The position numbers and the translations under genes were made by a program. Shown in pieces: positions 24,924-34,092 of a DNA stretch of 64,000 nucleotides (its first letter is position 1; every line of letters begins with the position of its first letter). The stretch is from Enteractinococcus fodinae (GTDB lineage: Bacteria > Actinomycetota > Actinomycetes > Actinomycetales > Micrococcaceae), in contig NZ_JAVDYJ010000001.1 of assembly GCF_031458395.1 (NCBI RefSeq), forward strand, positions 2,232,001-2,296,000, written 5' to 3'. The notes beneath the pieces were generated by a model. The model had not been told where the DNA came from and searched no databases. It saw nothing but the letters and a program-made list of their open reading frames with translations.

Positions 24924-25411
24924 GGGGTCTCCTTCGTTGGATTAAGCGTGGCGGGGATGTCCTCAACGGTCTCCTGCGTTTTAGGCAGTCCTTGAATCTC
25001 CTCGAGTTTCTTCTTACCCACCAGGGCTAAGATGCCAGCAATAATGGCCCACACTGCAGCGACGATTAGCGCTGCCCAGCCCAGGTGCATGACACTTCCT
25101 AAAGCCCACATCAGGGCGGTCGATAGGAAGATCAGCAACAGCAGTGCCCCAATTGCGGCACCGACCAGCATGCCGATACCTGCACCTGCTTGTTTCGCCG
25201 ATTGAGTTGCTTCGGCCTTTGCTAATTGAACTTCCTGGCGGAAGAGCGTGCTGAGATCTTTGGACAGCCGGGAGAACATCTCCCCTAACGACTCAGTTCG
25301 AGCCCTCTGCTCTTCTTCCGATTCGGGGGCCTCGGTTGCACCGTGGTAACGCCCTGTGGTGTCCGGTTGCCCCGCTTCTGGTCCACTTGGATTCACGTTT
25401 CGCGGATTCAT
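24920..25411 (-). CDS. Phage-holin-like membrane protein (YqjE/DUF1469 family)
   Basis: A 163-residue protein. The central core matches the actinobacterial holin superfamily III/YqjE family: LSTLFRQEVQLAKAEATQSAKQAGAGIG, then two membrane helices (MLVGAAIGALLLLIFLSTALMWALG and AALIVAAVWAIIAGILALVGKK). Despite the name, these chromosomal proteins are not phage genes; they accompany DUF3618 and YqjD-like stress proteins. It overlaps both neighbours by 4 nt, so the three genes are translationally coupled. Confidence 0.85.
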   Translation of the reverse strand: MNPRNVNPSGPEAGQPDTTGRYHGATEAPESEEEQRARTESLGEMFSRLSKDLSTLFRQEVQLAKAEATQSAKQAGAGIGMLVGAAIGALLLLIFLSTALMWALGSVMHLGWAALIVAAVWAIIAGILALVGKKKLEEIQGLPKTQETVEDIPATLNPTKETP

Positions 25412-26088
25412 AGGCGACCTCCCGATTCGATATCAGGTTGGATTCCCAGGGTTTCTGTGCCGCGCACCGGTACTGCAGGTGGTTGCTGCGGCGTGGTGGG
25501 GCTAACCTGCCCACTCTGGGACTGGCCACTACGTGACTGGGATGACGACTGCTGGTCAGACTCAGCATCGCGCATACCGCGAGTCAGTCGACCGGCTATC
25601 AAGCCGGCTCCAGCAGCGATCAATAAGAACGCGCCTGGTCGACGTGAAGCGAAACGGCGCACATCTGAGAGCAACTCGCGAGGTTCTTTGGTTTCCAATT
25701 GGTGCGTGAAGGCTTCCGCGCGATCAGCAACGGTTGAGACTGCCCGAAGCACCATATCCGATTCGGGACGTTCACCCCGGCGGATCCGCTGCAGGTCGTC
25801 GGTGACCGTCCGGGACTGCTCAGCCAGCCGTTGCTGCTGTGTCGAAGCCTGTGCATTGGCTTCTTCTTGAACACTTGAAGCCAGAGATTTTGCTTGATCC
25901 ATGGCTTCGTCCTGCACCGCATGCGCCTCATGCTTGGCAGTATCCGCCACATCGTCTGCTGCCGATTGGGCCTGACCTTTCAGACGGTCAGCTTCTTGGC
26001 GGGTAGTCTGTTTTGCTTGCTCTGTGGCACTGGCGGAACGAGTGCCACCTGAAGCTGGATTATTAGATGATTCCTGATTCGTTGTCAT
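25408..26088 (-). CDS. Amphipathic helical stress/envelope protein (YtxH/YqjD-like)
   Basis: A 226-residue, low-complexity helical protein. Residues 20-100 are Ala/Gln/Glu/Lys-rich and amphipathic (resembling LEA or apolipoprotein-type helices). A segment RPGAFLLIAAGAGLIAGRLTRGM near residue 155-175 is a single membrane anchor with a glycine-zipper look. The C-terminal tail is Ser/Gln/Pro-rich and disordered. The ATG at 26088 has a perfect GGAGG 7 nt upstream. It is the first gene of the three-gene operon with the holin-like and DUF3618 genes. Confidence 0.8.
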   Translation of the reverse strand: MTTNQESSNNPASGGTRSASATEQAKQTTRQEADRLKGQAQSAADDVADTAKHEAHAVQDEAMDQAKSLASSVQEEANAQASTQQQRLAEQSRTVTDDLQRIRRGERPESDMVLRAVSTVADRAEAFTHQLETKEPRELLSDVRRFASRRPGAFLLIAAGAGLIAGRLTRGMRDAESDQQSSSQSRSGQSQSGQVSPTTPQQPPAVPVRGTETLGIQPDIESGGRL

Positions 26089-26423
26089 ATTTCTCCTCCG
26101 TCTAGATTCCGACGGTACAACCGCCGGTCTCGTTCGGGTGATGAACCAAACGCTGGAATATCTTTCCGTTTTCCAACATAACGAAGAGCATTCCGGAAGA
26201 AAACAGCTCATCTGGTGACATATCTCAAGTCCATCCGGTTCATCAATCCTTGATTCGGCAGGTGACGCCGAGCTAGATAGCGCCTGGGCGCGGATCATGA
26301 TTGAAATTTCAAGGGCCAACACTCGTTGAACACTTTTGGTGCCATCTGGGCGTATCCTGAGAAAGTACGACAATCTTCCCGATCCCCATGAATCAGGCAT
26401 TCCACCGAGTAGATGAAGGTGCT
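26089..26423. promoter_or_regulatory. Divergent intergenic region, stress operon versus MFS gene
   Basis: These 335 bases separate the minus-strand stress operon from the plus-strand transporter and must hold both promoters. I see no gene and no convincing operator. The stretch near 26160-26300 is AT-richer than the flanking genes. Confidence 0.4.
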
Positions 26424-27695
26424 ATGAACCAGCGGTCGCCAAGCTCAAAGCCGCTAGCGAATGCGTTCCAGATCTATGCGCCGTCACTGATCTATGCGAT
26501 CGGGTTAGGCGCAATTATGCCGGCTATAGCGACAGCGTCGACTCGATTTGGTGCCTCGTTGGCGTTGGCGGCCAGCACGGTCACACTCATCGGTATCGGG
26601 TCGCTCATGGCCAACGCGCCAGCTGCTCAGTTGGCCTCCCGTGCCGGCGAACGCCTGACAATGATTATCTCCGCCTTCGTCGGCACGTTGGGCGTGACAC
26701 TTTCCTGGGCAATGGTGGCCGGTTGGTTCCGGCTCGAAGCACCCGTGGATTTCGCGGGATATACCGTCGGGATCCTCATGATTGGGATGGCCGGAGCCGG
26801 GTTCAATCTCGCCCGACAGTCGTATCTTGCGGTGGCGGTGCCGATCTCGCATCGTGCCCGGGCGATGTCGTTACTGGGTGGCATGCTGCGCATCGGCGCC
26901 TTCGTTGGTCCATTTTTCGGTGCGGCAGCTCAGTCGGTGATGGGCCTGCAGGGTGCATTCGCGGTTGGTGCAGTGTGCATGGGGATCGCTGTGGTCGTAT
27001 CCCTGTTTATTCAGGAACTGGTCGACCCGAATTCACCGCCACGCGTGGAATCCACGACCACCAATCCCATCGAAATCGTCACGAACCCGACCATGACATC
27101 ATTAGCGAAAGAGCACTGGCGGATCCTGTTATCTTCCGGGCTCGGGGTCTTGTGCTTGACGGCGCTGCGCGCCTCACGTACCGCAGTGATCCCGTTGTGG
27201 GCGGAACATCTTGGGCTCAGCCCCGCGCAGGCCTCGTTGATTTACGGTGTGGCCGGCGCGGTGGATCTCATCATGTTTTATCCCTCAGGTCTGATGATGG
27301 ACCGGAAGGGCCGGCGAGTGGTGGCCGTGTCGTGTTTGACCGGGCTGGCACTTGGCACCGCAGTGGTCCCCTTGACCACGTCAAGCGCGTGGTTGATGGT
27401 TGCCGCCGTGCTCATTGGGCTGGGCAACGGATTCGGTGCGGGCATAGTCATGACGCTTGGCGCTGACTACTCCCCCGCTGTCGGACGACCAAAATTCTTA
27501 GCTCTGTGGCGGTTGCTTTCAGACACCGGTATGCTGACCGGTCCGCTGCTCATCTCAGCCGTGACGGCCATTTCCTCTCTGGCATTCGGGGTCTGGGCCA
27601 TCGCTGCGCTTGGACTGGTGGGCGCAAGCATCTTTGCCCGCGCGCTGCCGCCCGGCCCGGGCCCGGTCGTCCGGTCGAACACACCCGTTAAGTAA
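26424..27695 (+). CDS. Major facilitator superfamily transporter
   Basis: A 423-residue, 12-helix MFS transporter. The A-like motif after the second helix is short (SRAGERLTM), and the second-half equivalent is GLMMDRKGRRVV, a clear MFS motif A. Motif D-like ARASLIYG is also visible in the second half. ATG at 26424 is preferred because GAAGG precedes it; the ATG at 26388 has no ribosome site. No substrate can be named; the set-up resembles drug or sugar efflux proteins. Confidence 0.8.
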   Translation: MNQRSPSSKPLANAFQIYAPSLIYAIGLGAIMPAIATASTRFGASLALAASTVTLIGIGSLMANAPAAQLASRAGERLTMIISAFVGTLGVTLSWAMVAGWFRLEAPVDFAGYTVGILMIGMAGAGFNLARQSYLAVAVPISHRARAMSLLGGMLRIGAFVGPFFGAAAQSVMGLQGAFAVGAVCMGIAVVVSLFIQELVDPNSPPRVESTTTNPIEIVTNPTMTSLAKEHWRILLSSGLGVLCLTALRASRTAVIPLWAEHLGLSPAQASLIYGVAGAVDLIMFYPSGLMMDRKGRRVVAVSCLTGLALGTAVVPLTTSSAWLMVAAVLIGLGNGFGAGIVMTLGADYSPAVGRPKFLALWRLLSDTGMLTGPLLISAVTAISSLAFGVWAIAALGLVGASIFARALPPGPGPVVRSNTPVK

Positions 27696-27832
27696 TCCTT
27701 GCTCCACGTCTGACCCCAGGTTTTGCTGCACACTGCACCAAAAGCTTCGCCACTCATGACGTGCGCCACATGTTGGCATCATAGAATCGAGACTGGACCC
27801 ACTGTGGGTCCGAAGATGCGACGGAGGTTCAC

Positions 27833-29248
27833 ATGTCCCTAAATCTCACGACCTATGAAGATTTACTGTCTGCCATTACCGTTGACGACGGTCAAGCGGT
27901 CCACGACCCAGCCACGGGCGAGTTCATTGGCAACACCAAGATGTCAACGACCGATGATGTCGATGCGGCTGTCGCTAGGGCGCGGGAGGCGCAGCAATCC
28001 TGGGGTGCACTACCAGATGCTGAACGGTCCCAGTACCTGCACAAGGCAGCTGATGCGGTCAAGGAATCTGCCGAAGCCTTGGCCCACATCTTGGCGCGCG
28101 AAGTCGGCAAACCCTTAAACGGTCCCAACGCCCGGTTTGAAGCCGGCGCTTGCGAAGCGTGGTTGCGAGCGAATGCCGACTTCGAGATTCAAGAAGAAGT
28201 CCTGGTGGAGGATGACTCCGGCAAGGCCATCCTGTCGTATGTGCCCATCGGCGTGGTCGGAGCAATCGGCCCTTGGAACTGGCCGATGATGATTTCCATC
28301 TGGCAGCTGGCCCCATCACTGCGGATGGGTAATACCGTGGTGATGAAACCTTCGGAACACACCCCGTTGTCTGTCCAAGCCCTGGTGGCCGTCCTGAACC
28401 GAGTGCTGCCAGAACACGTCTTGCAGGTCGTGCCCGGTGCCGGCGATATTGGGCAAGCGGTTTCCGAACACCCCGATATCGACAAAATCATGTTCACCGG
28501 CTCTACCAAGACCGGCCAGGCCATCATGCGCAGCGCGGCGGCAGACATGAAACGCGTGACGCTGGAACTTGGCGGCAACGATGCCGGGATCGTGCTCGAC
28601 GATATCAACGTCGACGAAATGGCTCAGGATATTTTCTGGGGCGCATTCATCAATACCGGCCAGACCTGTGCAGCACTGAAACGGCTCTACGTACCTGCTG
28701 CGATCTACGACGAACTTGTCGAAGCGCTGGCCAAGATCGCCTCCGAAACTCCGATGGGCCAGGGAGTGTCTGAGGAAAACGTCTTGGGCCCGCTCCAGAA
28801 CGAAGCGCAGCGGAAGATCGTGGCTGATCTCGTCGAAGAAGCTCGCAAGGCCGGTGCCAACATTGTCACCGGAGGCAACCCTGATGATGATCAGCCCGGG
28901 TATTTTTACCCGGCAACGATTGTTTCCGACATTGACCAGCACAACCCGCTGGTCCAGATTGAACAATTCGGTCCAGCCCTGCCCATTATCAAATACGACG
29001 ACCTGGATCAGGCCATCGAGTGGGCCAACGAACTCGACGTCGGACTGGGGTCCTCCGTCTGGTCTTCCGATGAACAACGCGCCCGTGAAGTCGCCAATCG
29101 GCTGATCGCCGGCACCACCTGGATTAACAAACACGGTGCGGTCGATCCACGCGTGCCCTTTGGTGGCGTCAAAAAATCCGGGATGGGCCTGGAATTTGGG
29201 GTCGAGGGGCTCAAGCAGGTCGCCCTACCCAAGGTCACCGCACTGTAA
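27833..29248 (+). CDS. NAD(P)-dependent aldehyde dehydrogenase
   Basis: A 471-residue ALDH oxidising an aldehyde to an acid. The cofactor segment is GPWNWPMMI, the NAD loop FTGSTKTGQAIM, the general base Glu245 lies in LELGGND and the nucleophile Cys279 in NTGQTCAALKR; the C-terminal VPFGGVKKSGMG is typical. It resembles the succinate-semialdehyde/AldA-like group, but the substrate is not fixed by sequence. GGAGG precedes the ATG. It is monocistronic and convergent with the ATL gene. Confidence 0.9.
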   Translation: MSLNLTTYEDLLSAITVDDGQAVHDPATGEFIGNTKMSTTDDVDAAVARAREAQQSWGALPDAERSQYLHKAADAVKESAEALAHILAREVGKPLNGPNARFEAGACEAWLRANADFEIQEEVLVEDDSGKAILSYVPIGVVGAIGPWNWPMMISIWQLAPSLRMGNTVVMKPSEHTPLSVQALVAVLNRVLPEHVLQVVPGAGDIGQAVSEHPDIDKIMFTGSTKTGQAIMRSAAADMKRVTLELGGNDAGIVLDDINVDEMAQDIFWGAFINTGQTCAALKRLYVPAAIYDELVEALAKIASETPMGQGVSEENVLGPLQNEAQRKIVADLVEEARKAGANIVTGGNPDDDQPGYFYPATIVSDIDQHNPLVQIEQFGPALPIIKYDDLDQAIEWANELDVGLGSSVWSSDEQRAREVANRLIAGTTWINKHGAVDPRVPFGGVKKSGMGLEFGVEGLKQVALPKVTAL

Positions 29249-29274
29249 ATACTCGACCCGTTCAACAGCGTTAT

Positions 29275-29559
29275 TTATGCCTCCGGATCCCACCGGTATC
29301 GCTCCATGTCGATTCTGTTGCCTGGGATCTGGAGGCCTTCGTCGCGCAGCAAATCGAACTGTTGCGGTTTAGCGACCGTACCGTCGTTGCGCACAATGCG
29401 ATGCCAGGGCAGATCGCCCCCGTCTTCTTTCAATACCCATCCAACGATCCGCGGGCTCGGAGCGCCCGCGAGCGCGGCAATGTCGCCATAGGATGCCACG
29501 TGGCCCTTGGGCACGCGGGCAATGGTGTTGCGGATCCGTTCGTGCGTTGCCTCGTCCAT
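29275..29559 (-). CDS. Alkyltransferase-like (ATL) DNA repair protein
   Basis: A 94-residue protein matching the DNA-binding domain of O6-alkylguanine transferases: IARVPKGHVASYGDIAALAG, then RIVGWVLK and LPWHRIVRNDGTVA. The alkyl-acceptor Cys of PCHR is Trp (PWHR), which defines the ATL family and is not damage to the gene. ATL proteins bind O6-alkylguanine and hand it to nucleotide excision repair. A UvrA-like gene lies 1.8 kb away on the other strand. Confidence 0.9.
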   Translation of the reverse strand: MDEATHERIRNTIARVPKGHVASYGDIAALAGAPSPRIVGWVLKEDGGDLPWHRIVRNDGTVAKPQQFDLLRDEGLQIPGNRIDMERYRWDPEA

Positions 29560-29655
29560 GTTTCGTATTGTGCCACGCGGGTCGATGTTGCTCTACGATG
29601 CGCAGATAAAAGGATGTCAAAACCTCCTACTGAAAGCTAGGGTGACGGTATTACG

Positions 29656-29674
29656 ACTAATACTTCGTATTGGT
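29656..29674. promoter_or_regulatory. Imperfect palindrome upstream of Rieske/DUF2231 operon
   Basis: ACTAATAC-TTC-GTATTGGT pairs at seven of eight arm positions. It lies 46 nt before the start of the operon at 29721 and has the size of a repressor operator. The binding protein is unknown. Confidence 0.4.
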
Positions 29675-29720
29675 CCTACTGCAGCTGGACTGGCATCAAC
29701 AGACGAAAGAGGAACAGCGC

Positions 29721-30572
29721 ATGTTTGGATTATCACGAGTTGTCAAACGCATCGAAAACGAGAAATCCCTCGACAGCATCTCGAAGCCCGTTGCCGAATG
29801 GGTCTCGAAAGTAACCTCCCCGGACAAAATTAAGTACGCGCTTTCTGGCTCGTGGCTGGGCCACCAACTCCACCCACCACTTACTGATGTTCCGATTGGC
29901 GCCTGGGCCATGGCCAGCGTGTTAGACCTCACCGGTGGGGAGCAGATGCGCCCTGCCTCCCAGCGGCTTGTCGCCCTGGGCATCCTGTCCTCGATTCCGG
30001 TCGCGATTACCGGTGCATCGGATTGGTCTGATTCCTACGGCAAAGCACGTCGCGTCGGTACGGCGCACGCTCTGGCCAACTCCATGGGGATGGAATTCCA
30101 AATCATGTCGTGGTTGGCTCGTCGCAAAGATCGCCATGTGCTGGGTGCCAGCCTCTCGTTGATCGGTCTGGGCTTTACTGGCGCAGCAGGATATCTGGGC
30201 GGACACCTCTCCTTCGATATGGGAGTGGGCGTCAACCATGCAGCCTTCGAAAAACGTACCAACAAGTGGACTGATGTGGCAGCAGAAGAGGAGATCCAAG
30301 AAGGCCAGCTCCATCGCGTGACCGTCAACGACACTCCCGTCGTGATCACCCGCCACAAAGGTGACCTTCATGCGATGTCAGCCACCTGTGCTCACGCCGG
30401 CGGGCCATTGGATAAAGGCGAAATCGAAGGTGACTGCATCGTCTGCCCGTGGCACCAAAGTAAATTCCGTATCACCGACGGGACTCCGCAACGTGGTCCG
30501 GCAGGCGCTAACCAGCCGATGTGGCAGGTCCGCGCTGAAGATGGCCGCATCGCCATCCGAAGCGCGGAATAA
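29721..30572 (+). CDS. DUF2231 membrane domain fused to Rieske [2Fe-2S] protein
   Basis: A 283-residue fusion. Residues 40-165 match DUF2231, a four-helix membrane domain (LGHQLHPPLTDVPIGAW and a His-rich region around GTAHALANSM) that may bind haem. Residues 190-283 are a Rieske domain with ligands Cys223, His225, Cys242 and His245 (CAHAGG and CPWHQSKF). The domain likely passes electrons to or from the membrane part; the partner is unknown. It starts the operon with DUF2945, DUF488 and UvrA-like genes, separated by 11, 6 and -4 nt. Confidence 0.85.
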   Translation: MFGLSRVVKRIENEKSLDSISKPVAEWVSKVTSPDKIKYALSGSWLGHQLHPPLTDVPIGAWAMASVLDLTGGEQMRPASQRLVALGILSSIPVAITGASDWSDSYGKARRVGTAHALANSMGMEFQIMSWLARRKDRHVLGASLSLIGLGFTGAAGYLGGHLSFDMGVGVNHAAFEKRTNKWTDVAAEEEIQEGQLHRVTVNDTPVVITRHKGDLHAMSATCAHAGGPLDKGEIEGDCIVCPWHQSKFRITDGTPQRGPAGANQPMWQVRAEDGRIAIRSAE

Positions 30573-30583
30573 CGGAGGCTGAG

Positions 30584-30796
30584 ATGGGGACCAAATTTTC
30601 CGTCGGAGATCATGTGTCGTGGAATTCCGAGGCGGGTCGAGTCTCGGGGAAGATCATCAAGGTGCACACGGCTGACTTTGACTACAAAGGCCACACCCGC
30701 AGAGCCTCCGAGGATGAGCCGCAGTACGAGATCCAAAGCGACAAAACCGACCATATTGCGGCCCATAAAGGCAGCGCCTTACGAAAGATCGATTAG
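30584..30796 (+). CDS. DUF2945 (HVA1-type Tudor) small protein
   Basis: A 70-residue single-domain protein: KFSVGDHVSWNSEAGRVSGKIIKVHT, then HTRRASEDEPQYEIQSDKTDHIAAHKGSALRKI. This is the DUF2945 or 'hypervirulence-associated Tudor' family, a small beta-barrel of unknown function, often near DUF488 genes. GGAGG lies upstream of the ATG. Confidence 0.85.
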   Translation: MGTKFSVGDHVSWNSEAGRVSGKIIKVHTADFDYKGHTRRASEDEPQYEIQSDKTDHIAAHKGSALRKID

Positions 30797-30802
30797 GCTG
30801 CC

Positions 30803-31357
30803 GTGACACGCCCAACGGTCTATACGGTGGGGCACTCCAACCGGAGCCTCGACGAATTCCTCGAGCTTATGGTGGAGAACTCGGTCCGGCACGTCGTGGA
30901 TGTCCGCAAACTGCCCGGTTCCAAACGTTACCCGCAATTCAACGCGGATACGCTAGCTGAACAGTTGGCGGATCACGATATTGAGCTCACTCGCGCGGCG
31001 GGTCTGACCGGACGGCGCAAGGTCAGCAAAGACATCGCGTTCGGGGTCAACGCGTGGTGGCAGAATCGCAGCTTCCACAACTACGCCGATCATGCCCTAT
31101 CCGACGAGTTCCGCCAGGCCTTCACCGAACTCGAGGCAACAGCCCGAGCACAGCCGACGGTCGTGATGTGCGCCGAAGCCGTGTGGTGGCGGTGTCACCG
31201 GCGCATTATTGCCGATTATCTGCTCATGGCGGAGTACCCGGTGGAACATATTATGGGTCCCGGTCAGCTCATGACCGCTGACCTGAGCGCCGGTGCGGTG
31301 TCGCAGGATGACGGTTCAATTGTGTATCCGAAAACGGATGACACAATGGAAGGATGA
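30803..31357 (+). CDS. DUF488 family protein
   Basis: A 184-residue protein: VYTVGHSNRSLDEFLELM, VVDVRKLPGSKRYPQFN and the conserved Cys-containing segment VVMCAEAVWWRCHRRIIADYL are the hallmarks of DUF488. The conserved Cys/His cluster suggests metal or nucleic-acid binding, but no activity is established. The start is a GTG without an obvious ribosome site, probably coupled to the DUF2945 gene 6 nt upstream. Confidence 0.85.
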   Translation: MTRPTVYTVGHSNRSLDEFLELMVENSVRHVVDVRKLPGSKRYPQFNADTLAEQLADHDIELTRAAGLTGRRKVSKDIAFGVNAWWQNRSFHNYADHALSDEFRQAFTELEATARAQPTVVMCAEAVWWRCHRRIIADYLLMAEYPVEHIMGPGQLMTADLSAGAVSQDDGSIVYPKTDDTMEG

Positions 31358-33894
31358 TGAGCTCAAGTCAGCGTGATGCGCAATGTGTTCAGGTCGTTGA
31401 GGCACGGTTACATAATCTCAACAATGTTTCGGTGGAATTCCCGCGCGGTGCGGTCGTGGCCTTCACCGGGGTGTCCGGTTCCGGGAAGTCCTCTCTGGCG
31501 TTTGGCACCATCCACGGTGAGGCGCAACGTCGGTATTTAGAATCAGTGGCCCCGTTCGCGCGACGGCTCATCGGTTCGGCGGTGGATCCACAGGTCGAAA
31601 TGGTGGAGGGGATGCCACCTACGGTCGCGTTGGAACAACGGACCTCAGCTGGCGGATCACGCTCCGATGTCGGGACCATTACCGCGCTGTCGAATTCGCT
31701 ACGGCTACTTTTCTCCCGGGCGGGCGACCACCCCGATGAGGTGCTCAACCCCGATTACGGCATAGCCGGCGGCCGATTGACGGCCGGGCACTTTTCGCCA
31801 TATACCACCGAGGGCATGTGCCCGGACTGTCAGGGGGTGGGTCAACAATTCGAACCCGCCGAAGAACTCATGGTGCCCGACCCCAACCTGAGCATCATTG
31901 ACGGCGCGATCGCGGCCTGGCCCGGTGCGTGGTTAGGCAAAAACTTCCGCGAAATACTCGAAACACTGGGCGTGGATACCCACCGACCCTGGCGCGAACT
32001 CGACCAAGACACGCGCGACTGGATCCTCTACACCGACGAAACCCCGGTGATCACGGTGGTTCCGGTCCGGGAAGCCGGACGCACCCAAGGACCGTATGAA
32101 GGCAAATGGGAATCCGTCGCCCGATATTTACGCCGGACCGTGGCCGCGACCCAGTCGGACAAAAACCGTGCCCGGGCGTTTCGCTTTTTCACCGCCCGAA
32201 CCTGCCCCACATGCCAGGGTCACCGGTTGAATGCTGGCGCGCTGCAAGTTCGCTATCTCGACGAACCCATCTGGCAGCTGACCCATTTACACCTTGATGA
32301 GCTGTTGGAACGCCTCCAGCAGCGCTACGACTTTCTGCAAACCCAACCTGCCGGTGATGATGGCCCAGAGCGTGGGGCCGAACGAATCCTGCTGCCCTCC
32401 GCACTGTCTGTCTTAGAGGCCGTCAATGCGCTGGGCTTGGGTCACTTGTCGATGGATCGTCCCGCCACGACTCTCTCAACCGGCGAACTGCAACGCCTCC
32501 GGTTAGCCTCTCAGGTCCGAGAAGGCTTATTCGGGGTGGCCTACGTCCTGGACGAACCATCTGCCGGGCTGCACCCGGCCGAGAAACGCATGCTGTCCAA
32601 ACTGTTTGAACGCTTCATTGCCGATGGCAACTCCGTGTTGTTAGTCGAACACGACATGTCGTTGGTGGCCCAAGCCGACTGGGTGATTGACGTCGGCCCG
32701 AAAGCCGGGGTGGAGGGTGGCAACATCGTCTACTCGGGACCCACCAGTGGGTTGGCCGAGGCCCAAGAGTCCATCACCGCCCAGTATGTTCACCCCGGAC
32801 CCTTGGAACTAGCCGAGGCTCCGCGCCGCGAGGCCAGCGGCGCATTACACCTGACCGGGGTCACCGCCCGCACCATCGTCGATCAAGATGTGACCTTTCC
32901 GCTGGGCCAATTCACCACCGTCACCGGGGTGTCCGGCTCCGGGAAGACCACGTTGGTCACCCATGTGCTGGGCAGCCTTGTCAAAGATGCGGTCTCAACC
33001 ACCGTTACCGATGAGCCCCAAGACGAGGAAGCCACGAGTCCTGAAGATGTGCAGGTCAGGTCCGTGGAGGGGCTCGAGCAGATTCAGCGCTCAGTGCATA
33101 TTACCCAGCGACCCATCGGGCGCACACCGCGGTCGGTGGTTGCGACCTATACCGGAATCTTCGATCGGGTCCGGCGCATCTTCGCAGACACCGAGGAAGC
33201 CCAGCGTCGGGGGTGGGGCATCGGCCGATTTTCATTCAACGTCGCCGAGGGTCGGTGTCCGCAGTGTTCCGGACTGGGGCAGATCGAAGTCGAACTGATC
33301 TTCTTGCCCGGCTCCTATGCCGTGTGCCCGGTCTGCTACGGCAAACGCTTCAATCCCGAAACTCTCGAAGTGACGTGGAACGGTTACACGGTCGCCGATG
33401 TGCTGGATTTGTCCGTAACGGAAGCCACCGAAGTCTTCGCTGACGACGCGGCGGTCCTGCGCGCACTTGACGCGTTAGAAGGCATCGGTTTGGGGTACAT
33501 CACGCTTGGCCAGCGAGCGACCGAATTATCCGGCGGCGAAGCCCAGCGCATCAAACTGGCCACTGAGTTACAACGCATCACCACCAACCACACCGTCTAC
33601 CTACTCGACGAGCCGTCTACGGGTCTGCACCCGGCCGATATCGACTTGCTCAACGCACAGTTACATCGTCTGGTGGACCACGGCCACACCGTCATTGTCG
33701 CTGAACACGACCAATCGATCATCGCTTCATCCGACCATGTGATCGACATGGGACCGGGTGCCGGAACGGCCGGCGGCAAGGTGGTTGCGGCGACGACCCC
33801 GGCTGGATTAGCTACCTTGCCCGCCTCGGTAACGGGTCAGTACCTCGCGGATGCGGCGATGCTTTCTCAGGTGCCCTCGCAGCCTGCGCCATAA
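31354..33894 (+). CDS. Class II UvrA-like excinuclease ATPase
   Basis: An 846-residue ABC-type DNA-damage-recognition ATPase; canonical UvrA is about 950. Walker A motifs lie at residues 39-47 (GVSGSGKSS) and 525-533 (GVSGSGKTT). Zinc fingers are visible as CPDC/CPTC pairs in the first half and CPQC/CPVC in the second. The first signature is LSTGELQRLRLASQ and the second LSGGEAQRIKLATE. The UvrB-binding region is much reduced, as in UvrA2/drug-resistance UvrA homologues. It overlaps DUF488 by 4 nt. A role in alkylation repair or tolerance is suggested by the nearby ATL gene (inference). Confidence 0.9.
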   Translation: MMSSSQRDAQCVQVVEARLHNLNNVSVEFPRGAVVAFTGVSGSGKSSLAFGTIHGEAQRRYLESVAPFARRLIGSAVDPQVEMVEGMPPTVALEQRTSAGGSRSDVGTITALSNSLRLLFSRAGDHPDEVLNPDYGIAGGRLTAGHFSPYTTEGMCPDCQGVGQQFEPAEELMVPDPNLSIIDGAIAAWPGAWLGKNFREILETLGVDTHRPWRELDQDTRDWILYTDETPVITVVPVREAGRTQGPYEGKWESVARYLRRTVAATQSDKNRARAFRFFTARTCPTCQGHRLNAGALQVRYLDEPIWQLTHLHLDELLERLQQRYDFLQTQPAGDDGPERGAERILLPSALSVLEAVNALGLGHLSMDRPATTLSTGELQRLRLASQVREGLFGVAYVLDEPSAGLHPAEKRMLSKLFERFIADGNSVLLVEHDMSLVAQADWVIDVGPKAGVEGGNIVYSGPTSGLAEAQESITAQYVHPGPLELAEAPRREASGALHLTGVTARTIVDQDVTFPLGQFTTVTGVSGSGKTTLVTHVLGSLVKDAVSTTVTDEPQDEEATSPEDVQVRSVEGLEQIQRSVHITQRPIGRTPRSVVATYTGIFDRVRRIFADTEEAQRRGWGIGRFSFNVAEGRCPQCSGLGQIEVELIFLPGSYAVCPVCYGKRFNPETLEVTWNGYTVADVLDLSVTEATEVFADDAAVLRALDALEGIGLGYITLGQRATELSGGEAQRIKLATELQRITTNHTVYLLDEPSTGLHPADIDLLNAQLHRLVDHGHTVIVAEHDQSIIASSDHVIDMGPGAGTAGGKVVAATTPAGLATLPASVTGQYLADAAMLSQVPSQPAP

Positions 33895-34092
33895 CGGACC
33901 CGCTGCGGATTGTCCTACAGAGTATTTCCAAGCCAGGCGGAGAAACGCCGCAAGACACACCACCGACAGTAGCGGTTCAAAAATCGCCCTACCTTCCGGT
34001 ATCTACGCTCTTGTCAGCCCGCAGGCGACAACGTAGCTTAACGTACGACAAGCTGCACTTGGTAAGCATTTTGATGTGATTCGAGGAATGCC

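Noticed and set aside
24920-25411. Possible prophage because of a holin-like protein
   Set aside because: This holin-like family is a common chromosomal stress gene in actinobacteria, and no other phage genes are nearby.
25465-25510. GGTTGCTGCGGCG stretch resembling the antisense of the SAM riboswitch core
   Set aside because: It codes for the Gln/Pro-rich tail of the stress protein and lacks P1 and the other core segments.
29275-29559. Possible loss of the active-site Cys in an O6-alkylguanine transferase
   Set aside because: Trp in PWHR is the defining feature of the known ATL family, so this is not a novel dead enzyme.
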